A stretch of 64,000 bases of DNA from Saprospiraceae bacterium (GTDB taxonomy: Bacteria > Bacteroidota > Bacteroidia > Chitinophagales > Saprospiraceae). The stretch covers positions 62,001 to 126,000 of the forward strand of contig JADJGA010000004.1 of assembly GCA_016708265.1 (NCBI GenBank), written 5' to 3'. Below, piece by piece: positions 26,941-34,227 of the stretch. A model generated the notes under the pieces. It had not been told where the DNA came from, ran no database searches, and saw only the letters and a program-made list of their open reading frames with translations. Position 1 is the first letter of the stretch; every line of letters begins with the position of its first letter. Made by a program: the position numbers and the translations under genes.

Positions 26941-27031
26941 AAAACACTTTCTTATTAAAAAAGGTATTTTAGCAATAGTTAGAATACTTTTTTTTTGCTA
27001 CTGTTTTTCTATTAAATTTAAAAAATATAAG

Positions 27032-27595
27032 ATGAGGAATTTAATTATAGTTTTGATATTTGGTTTTTTGATTGTAGCATGCAATACAAAACCTGAGTTC
27101 AAACCTCGCCCTATCGACCATGAAAACGATCTGTGCGCAAAATGCTTGATGAAAATTGGTGAGGACCATTATGTTGTACAGACCATGAATAAGAATGGTG
27201 ATGTCAAGTTTTTTGATGATTTCGGATGTTTTGCAAAGTATAATCAGGGAGTGCTCTGGGAAAGGTTTTCACAGGGTGAAAAACCCAAAACCTGGATCAC
27301 TGATGCTGAAACAGGTGAATGGCTCGAAATTGAAAAGGCTTTTTTCAGATATGGAGATAAGAGCCCAATGAATTTTGGATTTGGAGCAATGAAACAACAA
27401 AATGAAGGATTTATGAGTTTTGAAGCTGCGATGAAGTACTTTAAAGATAATAATTTCAGTAAACTGGATGACAAACTGAGTGGAACTTTAAAAACTGATA
27501 CTTCGGGGTTAAAAAATGAAAAGGATAAAAAGGATGAACAAAGTTCCGGTAAATGCGGTGAAGGAAAATGTGGACCAGGTAAATGCGGTGGTTAA
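27032..27595 (+). CDS. NosL-like copper-chaperone lipoprotein with Cys-rich GKCG tail
   Basis: A 187-residue lipoprotein (Cys17 after FLIVA). The NosL family motif CxxCxM is present as C35-A-K-C38-L-M40, and typical NosL blocks follow: VKFFDDFGCFAKYN, WITDAETGEWLEIEKAFF and a final FSFEAAMKYF-like helix (MSFEAAMKYFKDNNFS). NosL binds Cu(I) for nitrous oxide reductase maturation; no nos genes are in this window, so another copper target is likely. After a Lys-rich linker the protein ends with three GKCG units (Cys175, 180, 185; EGKCGPGKCGG), which NosL proteins normally lack. The start at 27032 is chosen because it gives the lipoprotein signal; upstream in-frame sequence is not homologous. Confidence 0.85.
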   Translation: MRNLIIVLIFGFLIVACNTKPEFKPRPIDHENDLCAKCLMKIGEDHYVVQTMNKNGDVKFFDDFGCFAKYNQGVLWERFSQGEKPKTWITDAETGEWLEIEKAFFRYGDKSPMNFGFGAMKQQNEGFMSFEAAMKYFKDNNFSKLDDKLSGTLKTDTSGLKNEKDKKDEQSSGKCGEGKCGPGKCGG

Positions 27596-27726
27596 ACCTG
27601 GAATTGGAATTCAATTAAATTCTGCTTCAGAATAATATAGATAACTTCTGCTCTTTACGTGACAGGGAAAGATTGATTTGATTTTATTATTTTTAATTAA
27701 CTATTTACCATTTATGACCATGTCCC

Positions 27727-27745
27727 TCCCCAAGTAGCTTGGGGA
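27727..27745. terminator. strong hairpin downstream of NosL-like gene
   Basis: A perfect 8-bp stem TCCCCAAG/CTTGGGGA with a 3-base loop, about 130 bases after the NosL-like stop. No U-run follows, so it may act as an mRNA-stabilising or attenuating hairpin rather than a standard terminator. Confidence 0.35.
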
Positions 27746-27813
27746 TTGATGGATTTACAATTATAAACAGAGATTTAAATGTTAAAATATTTTATTATTT
27801 ATTTCTTTTAGTT

Positions 27814-27821
27814 TACTTTTG
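27814..27821 (+). promoter_or_regulatory. -7 element (TACTTTTG) upstream of DUF2853 gene
   Basis: TACTTTTG matches TAnnTTTG, 39 bases before the ATG at 27861, with TTTA at 27791-27794 as a degenerate -33 element at a 19-base spacing. Confidence 0.5.
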
Positions 27822-27860
27822 CCTGCAAATATTTTAATTCACAATTTAAATTTTAAAACT

Positions 27861-28199
27861 ATGAGTAAAAGAGATGAACTAATAGCAAAATATGCTGATG
27901 AGTTTAAGAAAATGAATATTGCTTTTGATATGGATTTGCTGACAAAAGTCACAGTAGGATTAGGCCCTTCAATTTACAATGATGACTCTTCAACAGTTTC
28001 ATGTTCAGATGAATTTGAATTACAAAGACTCATCGATAATTTCCTGGTAAAAAAACTGGGACTTAAAAAATCAGCTGATGAAATGATGGCTGCTGCAAAA
28101 GAAGTGTGTGCACAACTAGGTACTTCCAATAGAAATAAGTACAGGGCTATGTTTTACTATCTTCTTGTTAAGAAATTCGGTATGGAATCTGCATACTAA
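27861..28199 (+). CDS. DUF2853 family protein
   Basis: A 112-residue soluble, helical protein matching DUF2853, a small family of unknown function. The start MSKRDELIAKYADEFKK is chosen at 27861; a longer frame 42 bases upstream would begin inside the promoter region. Family features are DMDLLTKVTVGLGPSIYNDDSS near the middle and the C-terminal RNKYRAMFYYLLVKKFG. It is monocistronic, flanked by its own promoter and a strong terminator, as expected for an abundantly made small protein. I cannot assign a role. Confidence 0.85.
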   Translation: MSKRDELIAKYADEFKKMNIAFDMDLLTKVTVGLGPSIYNDDSSTVSCSDEFELQRLIDNFLVKKLGLKKSADEMMAAAKEVCAQLGTSNRNKYRAMFYYLLVKKFGMESAY

Positions 28200-28202
28200 A
28201 TT

Positions 28203-28241
28203 AAAAAAAAAGGAGCTGCAAACTGCAACTCCTTTTTTTTT
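28203..28241. terminator. bidirectional rho-independent terminator
   Basis: A nearly symmetrical element with A-run then GGAG, an inner TGCA/TGCA pairing, then CTCC and a T-run. It sits between the convergent DUF2853 and prohibitin-like genes and would work for both strands. Confidence 0.75.
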
Positions 28242-29088
28242 ATTTTCCAAGTATCAGGGGTAAACCATCTTTTCCGCTTCCTATTATCACAGTTTTCGAA
28301 TTTGGTGATTCTGCAAGTTTAAGAGTTGCTTCAATACCTTTATCTTTTAAGATGTTTTCCGTTAATGAGCTATTGAGTATCTGATTTGCTTTTGCTTTAG
28401 CTTGTGCTTCTATAATTCTTCTTTCGGCTTCTTTTCTTTCTTTTTCGAGTCTATACTCATATTCCAGAGATTCCTGCTCCTGCTTCAATTTGTTTTCAAT
28501 AGCAGTCTTCAGTGTCTGCGGTAAAGCTACCTCCCTTATCAACACTGCATCAAGGATAATATATTTCTTTTTTAAAGCCGCACTGGTTTGGGTGAATATT
28601 TCATCCTGTATGGCTTCCCTTTTTGTTGAATACAATTCTTCAGGTAGATATTTACCTATGACTTCTCTTGTTGATGATCTGATCTCAGGTTTTATGATCG
28701 ATTCATGAAAATTCTTACCGATTTTTGTATGAAGGTTGCCAATATCATCTGCAACCGGATAAAATCTGTATGATAAGTCGACTTTAATATTAAGGCCGTT
28801 TCTGGATAAAACTTCAAGTTTTTCAAAACTTTCCATTATCCGGGTATCATAAATGTACATTGTATTCCAAGGCATAATTACGTGAAAACCCTCGGAATAT
28901 ATCTTATCTTTCTCCAGCCCTCCCGAAAATCTTTTAAAAAGAACACCTTTTTCTCCGGGATTTAGAGTAAGAAAGGATTTTCCGCTGACAAGCAATATAA
29001 TTACAAGCAATACGAAACCGATCACTAAAATTCGGATCATTGATGAAGGTAGTTCAATTTTGTTCCTGTTTTGATTTAGTATATCCAT
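28240..29088 (-). CDS. prohibitin/SPFH (band 7) family protein
   Basis: A 282-residue membrane-anchored SPFH-domain protein. One hydrophobic helix near the N-terminus (about residues 20-40, ILVIGFVLLVIILLVSG) is followed by the band 7 fold: GEKGVLFKRFSGGLEKD, the YDTRIMESF block, LSYRFYPVADDIGNLH and the long coiled-coil KLKQEQESLEYEYRLEKE. It ends in the FGSGK-like segment VIIGSGKDGLPLI. Bacterial relatives form ring-like scaffolds that organise membrane domains or regulate FtsH-type proteases. A -7 element lies 25 bases upstream of the start, so it is probably a single-gene unit. Confidence 0.92.
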   Translation of the reverse strand: MDILNQNRNKIELPSSMIRILVIGFVLLVIILLVSGKSFLTLNPGEKGVLFKRFSGGLEKDKIYSEGFHVIMPWNTMYIYDTRIMESFEKLEVLSRNGLNIKVDLSYRFYPVADDIGNLHTKIGKNFHESIIKPEIRSSTREVIGKYLPEELYSTKREAIQDEIFTQTSAALKKKYIILDAVLIREVALPQTLKTAIENKLKQEQESLEYEYRLEKERKEAERRIIEAQAKAKANQILNSSLTENILKDKGIEATLKLAESPNSKTVIIGSGKDGLPLILGK

Positions 29089-29113
29089 ATTTTTTAATTA
29101 ATTGATTATAATA

Positions 29114-29121
29114 CAAAGATA
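29114..29121 (-). promoter_or_regulatory. -7 element (TATCTTTG) upstream of prohibitin-like gene
   Basis: On the minus strand 29121-29114 is TATCTTTG, 25 bases before the ATG. No clear -33 TTTG is seen. Confidence 0.45.
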
Positions 29122-29168
29122 TTTTAAAAATGATAAGAAACCTAATAATTACGCTTATAGAAGGCAAA

Positions 29169-30149
29169 TCATCGATTAACCACAGATAATGATGTTGAAA
29201 TGGATTTTATTATAGCTTCAGTGTCGTGGTCTTTCATGCACCTGAAATGCTTTTTAGGACAACTGTCAAATCCGATCTTCGAACAAGGTCTGCATGTCAG
29301 ATCAACTTCATAATTATAAGATTTTGATAAATTAGGACCGTAATATGCATACATACCAAATTCCGGTACAGTATTACCCCAGATCACATGTACTTCCTTT
29401 TTCAGGGCTGCCCCCAGATGCATCATGCCTGTGTCAGAACTGACAAGAAGCCTGCTTTTTTCAATAATGTAAGCAGATTCCTGTATTGATAATTTGCTGC
29501 ACAGATTAATAACCTTGTCGCTGCATTTCTTTTCGATTTCATGTGATTCCTCAAGTACATCATTGCCTCCAATGAGTACAACTTTTGAATTGATACTCTC
29601 AATTATTCTGATTGCAAGAGAAACCGGTATTTTCTTTGTAAAATGCTTTGCCCCCAGCGAAAAACAATAATACTCTTCAGGCATTTCTGTTTGGATGATA
29701 AATGAAGGGATTTCAGGATAATAAAACTCAAGTTCATCAGAAAAATCAGTATTATAAGACTTATCTATAGTTCTGAGATATCTTTTAACAATATGCGGGA
29801 TAATGATTTTTCTTTTAAAATTCACCATCAGCCATTTACTGAGATTGTATTTGTTAAGTGTAGAGCTTTTAACCTTTAGCTTAAGTTTTATTATAAATGA
29901 CCGCAGATTATTGTGAAGATCAAATATCCTGTCATAATTTTCCTCACTTAACTGCTTTATAATCTCATTTAAATCATTATCGAACAGATAGACTTTATCA
30001 ATATATGGATTTTGCCTGATAAGGCTTTCATTGGATTTTTTTGTAAGATAATGCACTTCAGCATCAAGATAAAGTTTTGCATATTTTATAGCAGCGCTTG
30101 TGAGAATAATATCACCTATAGAGCTTAATCTTATTATAAGTACTTTCAA
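29169..30149 (-). CDS. glycosyltransferase family 9 (heptosyltransferase-like)
   Basis: A 326-residue GT-B fold enzyme of family 9, which adds heptose or related sugars in lipopolysaccharide core synthesis. N-terminal MKVLIIRLSSIGDIILTS and the C-terminal nucleotide-sugar block SSDTGMMHLGAALKKEVHVIWG are typical. The end has a Cys cluster (CRPCSKIGFDSC, HFRC) seen in several Bacteroidota members. Acceptor sugar cannot be inferred. It lies 153 bases downstream of the thioredoxin gene, with a terminator between them, so it is probably transcribed separately. Confidence 0.92.
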   Translation of the reverse strand: MKVLIIRLSSIGDIILTSAAIKYAKLYLDAEVHYLTKKSNESLIRQNPYIDKVYLFDNDLNEIIKQLSEENYDRIFDLHNNLRSFIIKLKLKVKSSTLNKYNLSKWLMVNFKRKIIIPHIVKRYLRTIDKSYNTDFSDELEFYYPEIPSFIIQTEMPEEYYCFSLGAKHFTKKIPVSLAIRIIESINSKVVLIGGNDVLEESHEIEKKCSDKVINLCSKLSIQESAYIIEKSRLLVSSDTGMMHLGAALKKEVHVIWGNTVPEFGMYAYYGPNLSKSYNYEVDLTCRPCSKIGFDSCPKKHFRCMKDHDTEAIIKSISTSLSVVNR

Positions 30150-30241
30150 TAGTCAGGAGATTTATGAAATACATTTTGTCAAATAATTGTCAAATTTAAT
30201 GAATGAAAATCGAAAATATGGTCTGAATTGTAAAAAACTTC

Positions 30242-30276
30242 AAAAAAAAGAGCCTGCCCTTCTTGGACAAGCTCTT
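30242..30276 (-). terminator. rho-independent terminator of the thioredoxin gene
   Basis: On the minus strand an 11-bp stem (AGAGCTTGTCC paired with GGGCAGGCTCT, two G-U wobbles) with a 5-base loop is followed by a run of T's. It lies about 30 bases after the thioredoxin stop. Confidence 0.8.
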
Positions 30277-30302
30277 ATTAAAAGTATTATGACTTATTAA
30301 TT

Positions 30303-30671
30303 TTATGATGCATTGTCTTTCAAAAGCTCTTTCTCAATAACATCAATGAATGATGATTTTGGCAAGGCACCTACCTGCATCATTGGCTGCCCTTTGACAG
30401 GAATAAACAGGATGCTTGGGATACTTCTGATTCCAAAGACACCTGCGAGCTGCTGTTCTTTCTCAGTATCAAGCTTGTATATTTTAACTTTTCCTTCATA
30501 TGTATCAGAAAGTTCTTCAAGTACAGGAGCTACCATTTTGCATGGTCCGCACCAGTCTGCATAAAAATCGATAATAGCCGGGACATTGTCCTTGTAATTC
30601 CATTCCTTTTCTGATGTATAATCAAAAATGTCTTCAATAAATTGTTGATTTGTTAATTTAATAGTGGGCAT
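30303..30671 (-). CDS. trxA: thioredoxin
   Basis: A 122-residue soluble thioredoxin with the active-site motif WCGPCK in FYADWCGPCKMVAPVL and the cis-proline segment RSIPSILFI. The fold order (strand, helix, active-site helix, cis-Pro strand, C-terminal helix) is complete. About 15 residues precede the core domain (MPTIKLTNQQFIEDI), as in several Bacteroidota thioredoxins. It reduces protein disulphides in the cytoplasm. No signal peptide. It has its own terminator. Confidence 0.95.
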   Translation of the reverse strand: MPTIKLTNQQFIEDIFDYTSEKEWNYKDNVPAIIDFYADWCGPCKMVAPVLEELSDTYEGKVKIYKLDTEKEQQLAGVFGIRSIPSILFIPVKGQPMMQVGALPKSSFIDVIEKELLKDNAS

Positions 30672-30861
30672 AAATTTTTTTTTAATGATTAATTATATTT
30701 GAGTTAAGAAAAATTTAAATTTTAAGACTAACAATAATTATTAAATAATGTTCATTATCTGCAAATTATTTTTAAATATAGAAGTTAAATTAATATTTAA
30801 TGTAAGAGATCAAAGCTAAAATGAATCAAGTTTTAATTTTATGTAATAATAGCTTTTTATT

Positions 30862-30869
30862 TACTTTTG
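30862..30869 (+). promoter_or_regulatory. -7 element (TACTTTTG) upstream of rsgA
   Basis: TACTTTTG lies 122 bases before the rsgA ATG, with a degenerate TTTA 20 bases further up. The remaining 320-base divergent region between trxA and rsgA holds nothing else I can name. Confidence 0.4.
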
Positions 30870-30991
30870 CAGAAAATGAAAACTGCAACTTGCATTATTT
30901 TGTTTTAATAACAATATAATAGAAGCATAAGTGTAATTAATTAGGAAATTAAGAGAAGTATCGAAAATTTATTTGAACAATTGATAAAATT

Positions 30992-32050
30992 ATGAGATTG
31001 GAAGACCTCGGGTTTAATCCGGAACTTGAAAGATTCATGAAGGAAATAGGGTTAGGTGACTTTGAAGCAGGAAGAGTAATAGCAGAACACAGGGAGCGAT
31101 ACATAATAATGGCTGCTGATGGTGAATTTGAAGCTGAGATAACCGGGAATATGCGTTTTTCAGCCAAAACACGGGAAGATTTCCCTGCTGTAGGAGATTG
31201 GGTTGCCATTACTACCTATGAACCTGATTTTGCAATAATCCATAAGATACTGCCGAGAACCTCAGTTTTAAAACGGCAGGCAGTTGGAAAATTTGGGGAA
31301 ATACAAATAATAGCGTCTAATCTTGATTGTGCATTTTTAGTTCAGGCAGTAGACAGAGATTTTAATGTCAACAGACTCGAAAGATATATGACCATCTGCT
31401 TTTCTTCCGGGGTCACACCCATAATAATACTTAGTAAGACAGATTTGGCTGATCATGATCGATTAACTGATATTTTGGAAATCGTCAAATCGAGAATTAA
31501 AGATGTTACAGTTATCACTATCAGCAATGTGACGAATAACGGATATGAAATTGTAAATTCGGTTATTGAAAAAGGAAAAACATATTGTTTGCTCGGTTCT
31601 TCCGGAGTTGGAAAATCTACATTGATTAATAATCTTTCAGGCAGGAACCTGATGCGAACAGATACAATCAGCTCAAGTACTAATAAAGGTAAACATGTTA
31701 CCAGCCACAGGGAATTGATCATTTTGCCAAATGGCGGGATCCTTATCGATACTCCGGGAATGAGGGAAGTTGGTATTGCAGATTCTGATAGCGGTTTGGA
31801 AATTACTTTTGAGCATATAGTAAATCTGGGTAAAAACTGTAAATTTAAAGATTGCAAACATATAAATGAGGCAGGATGTGCCGTCATTGAGTCTGTTGAG
31901 AATGGAGAAACAGACCAGGCCAGCTATGAAAATTTCCTGAAAATGGAAAGAGAAAAAGCATATTTTGAAACAACAATTGCAGAAAAAAGAAGAAAGGAAA
32001 AGATATTTGGAAAAATGATAAAAAAATATAAAAAACTAGACTGGAAGTAA
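30992..32050 (+). CDS. rsgA: ribosome small-subunit-dependent GTPase RsgA
   Basis: A 352-residue GTPase that checks late maturation of the 30S subunit. It shows the circularly permuted order typical of RsgA: an N-terminal OB-fold (about residues 20-95), G4 motif SKTD, then Walker A GSSGVGKSTLI, the G3 DTPGMRE and a C-terminal zinc knuckle CKFKDCKHINEAGC. GTPase activity is strongly stimulated by the 30S subunit in characterised homologues. The start is the first ATG of the frame. It is followed by a GIY-YIG gene 98 bases downstream. Confidence 0.97.
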   Translation: MRLEDLGFNPELERFMKEIGLGDFEAGRVIAEHRERYIIMAADGEFEAEITGNMRFSAKTREDFPAVGDWVAITTYEPDFAIIHKILPRTSVLKRQAVGKFGEIQIIASNLDCAFLVQAVDRDFNVNRLERYMTICFSSGVTPIIILSKTDLADHDRLTDILEIVKSRIKDVTVITISNVTNNGYEIVNSVIEKGKTYCLLGSSGVGKSTLINNLSGRNLMRTDTISSSTNKGKHVTSHRELIILPNGGILIDTPGMREVGIADSDSGLEITFEHIVNLGKNCKFKDCKHINEAGCAVIESVENGETDQASYENFLKMEREKAYFETTIAEKRRKEKIFGKMIKKYKKLDWK

Positions 32051-32148
32051 CAAGGAAGAGTTTTAGTTCCTGTCTTAAAAATAAGTCAGGAAGTCTGGTT
32101 ACTAGTTTTTAATTCTATAAATTCAAATTTTCAATAAAGAAAAAAATT

Positions 32149-32508
32149 ATGAGATCAAGAAAAGAGATTAAAGAAAGTTATAAGGAAATGAAGTTTCAAA
32201 TAGGAGTATATCAGATCAGGAATATTTCCAACAATAAAATATTTATAGGGAGCAGTACAAACCTGGCTGCAATATGGAATAGACAAAAATTTCAGCTTAA
32301 TTACGGATCTCACCCTAATTCAATTTTACAAAAAGAGTGGAATGAATATGGCCAGGAAAATTTCGTTTTTGAGGTAATCAGCGAAATAAAACAGGATGAT
32401 GATAAACCAATGAATTATCAGAAGGAAATAAAATCACTCGAAGCCATGTTCATTGAAGAACTTAAGCCTTTTGATGACCAGGGATTTAATGAGAAAATAA
32501 AAAAATGA
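32149..32508 (+). CDS. GIY-YIG nuclease family protein
   Basis: A 119-residue single-domain protein of the GIY-YIG superfamily. The signature runs GVYQIRNISNNKIFIGSSTN (GVY and FIG in place of GIY and YIG), followed by the Arg-containing helix LAAIWNRQKFQL and a conserved HPNSILQKEWNEYG block. Proteins of this exact type are widespread in Bacteroidota and usually lack a known target; nuclease activity is not proved. It starts with ATG at 32149, and the following 540-base gap contains the truncated uppP remnant. Confidence 0.85.
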   Translation: MRSRKEIKESYKEMKFQIGVYQIRNISNNKIFIGSSTNLAAIWNRQKFQLNYGSHPNSILQKEWNEYGQENFVFEVISEIKQDDDKPMNYQKEIKSLEAMFIEELKPFDDQGFNEKIKK

Positions 32509-32575
32509 TTGTTTAATAATACCAGGCAAATATTTAATCAAATTTGACGGTATAAACGATTATGGTTTCCATATC

Positions 32576-32650
32576 AGGCGCAGGGGGCAAACGGGGGCTT
32601 TCGCGCATTGGTGGGACCCCGCTTTGGCGTGGCCGAAACCCTTCCGGCGT
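32576..32650. other. GC-rich island of foreign composition
   Basis: Seventy-five bases of unusually GC-rich sequence with repeated G and C runs (GGGGG, GGGGG, CCCC) abruptly interrupt AT-rich DNA. They end where a uppP-like C-terminal coding fragment begins. The composition is like that of the stretch beside the poly-G tract at 5 kb, which suggests a common artefact rather than a gene. Confidence 0.6.
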
Positions 32651-32801
32651 TAAAGTCAGGAGAATTACGACTGTAATTGCTTTTATTACTGCGTGGATTG
32701 CAGTAAAGATCTTTTTAAAAATAGTAGAAAACTATGGATTCAAACATTTCGGATATTACAGGATACTGATTGGAATAATCTTTTTATTGATAATGAGATA
32801 G
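32651..32801 (+). pseudogene. uppP: C-terminal fragment of undecaprenyl-diphosphatase (uppP)
   Basis: About 45 residues (TTVIAFITAWIAVKIFLKIVEN, then YGFKHFGYYRILIGIIFLL) match the last helices of UppP/BacA, which recycles the undecaprenyl carrier, including the FGYYRI block. A true protein would need about 265 residues; everything upstream is missing and the frame runs into the GC-rich island. It is therefore either a decayed gene or a misjoined contig end. From 32802 to 33049 only AT-rich sequence follows, with nothing I recognise. Confidence 0.65.
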
Positions 32802-33049
32802 ATGTCCACATTTAGAAGAATATAAATCATACTTTCAAAACACTTTTAAAATGATGCCTGTTTGCATTAATATTTAAAGCGGTTTGAACCACATTTAAGC
32901 TTTTATATATAATTGAAATTTTTATTTGGAATTCAAACTAAAATAATTCAACAAATAAACAATAATTCAGGTGCATTTTCTCGTTAGAACTTTATTAATT
33001 TTTTATAATTAACATGCCGGTAATTTAGCTGGCCGGCAAATTGAATTTA

Positions 33050-33952
33050 ATGGAAGCGTTTCAGTACACATATATTGACATTTTTATTAGCCTTGTTTTA
33101 GCCTCAATTATGTTTGGCCTTGGATTGTCTTTGACTGTTTCCAGCTTCAGGAATATATTGGTCTATCCAAGAGCATTTTTTATTGGATTGAGTTCACAGA
33201 TGATAGCATTGCCTGTTATCGCATTTTTAATTCTGTTATTTTCAGATATTCCGGATGTATATAAAGTAGGAATAATGATACTTGCAGTGTGTCCGGGAGG
33301 AACCACATCTGGTTTTGTTACATATTTGTTCAAGGGGAATGTCGCATTATCTATATCCCTCACAGCCATAAACAGTGTATTGACAATATTTACAATACCT
33401 TTTGTTGTAAATTTTTCGCTTCAGTATTTTATGAAGCAGGATTCTAATCTTCATCTGCCAATCCTGGATTCTTTCATTCAGATTTTCCTGGTTACCTTAC
33501 TCCCAGCATCTCTTGGTGTATTTGTGCACAGGATAAAGCCCAACATTGCTAAATTTCTGGAGAAACAATTGAAATATATCCTGATGGTGCTTCTTGCAAT
33601 AGTATATTCTGTCAAATTTTTTGCCGGAGAGCAGTATGGTGGAACTGGAATCACTGCAGCTGAAGCATGGACTATTTTTCCTTATACTTTGATTTTCAAT
33701 GTAGCATGTTTTATTTTAAGCATTGGCTTCGGTAAGTTAACACGACTCACAATTCGCGATGCTTTTACAATAGCAATCGAAGTCACACTTCACAATACAA
33801 CCCTTGCATTGTTGATAGCAGGTACTTTGCTTCACAATCAGGAAATGGTAAAACCAGCTCTTGTTTACTCAATGTTTTCTTTCTGGTCCGCTATATTATT
33901 TGGAATAATCACAAAGCTGATTTATAAAGATAAATTGAGTTTCGAAAAGTAA
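33050..33952 (+). CDS. bile acid:sodium symporter family transporter
   Basis: A 300-residue membrane protein of the BASS/SBF family with about nine to ten helices. The core motif CPGGTTSGFVTYLFKGN is present, and the symmetry-related C-terminal motif EVTLHNTTLALLIAGTLL is clear. Members carry organic anions such as bile acids, pantothenate or sulfonates with Na+; the substrate here is unknown. ATG 33050 is preferred to the TTG 9 bases upstream. It stands alone between the uppP remnant and the secreted protease. Confidence 0.92.
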   Translation: MEAFQYTYIDIFISLVLASIMFGLGLSLTVSSFRNILVYPRAFFIGLSSQMIALPVIAFLILLFSDIPDVYKVGIMILAVCPGGTTSGFVTYLFKGNVALSISLTAINSVLTIFTIPFVVNFSLQYFMKQDSNLHLPILDSFIQIFLVTLLPASLGVFVHRIKPNIAKFLEKQLKYILMVLLAIVYSVKFFAGEQYGGTGITAAEAWTIFPYTLIFNVACFILSIGFGKLTRLTIRDAFTIAIEVTLHNTTLALLIAGTLLHNQEMVKPALVYSMFSFWSAILFGIITKLIYKDKLSFEK

Positions 33953-34084
33953 GAATTTTATTTAGTTTGACCATAACCACGTGATATATATTGTAAATTT
34001 TACCTCTTCTGACACAAACAGAAGTTTTTAGACGTTAATTTGTTAAAATGGCCAATTATTTTTATTTAAATAAAATCTCAAATG

Positions 34085-34115
34085 TTTGCATTGAGTAATT
34101 TAAATAATAATTTTG
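34085..34115 (+). promoter_or_regulatory. consensus promoter of the secreted metalloprotease gene
   Basis: TTTG at 34085-34088, a 19-base spacer and TAATTTTG at 34108-34115: a perfect fit to the Bacteroidota consensus. The predicted start of transcription is about 34122, leaving a leader of roughly 106 bases before the start at 34228. Confidence 0.7.
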
Positions 34116-34227
34116 CGAAGTTTTTCATTAACCTGAACCTGGACTGGCTTTAAATTGTTTATATTTCAGGATGTTAGAAGAAATCAGGGATATAATAATA
34201 CTTAAATCAAAATCAAAAATAATTACA

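Noticed and set aside
26888..27031. Extended N-terminus of the NosL-like protein, as suggested by a longer frame
   Set aside because: The extra codons lack homology, overlap the cytochrome gene and would hide the lipoprotein signal that starts at 27032.
32562..32801. A 79-residue frame covering the GC island and uppP fragment as one new gene
   Set aside because: The first part has foreign base composition and no homology; only the last about 45 residues resemble a family, and the combination looks like a junction, not a protein.
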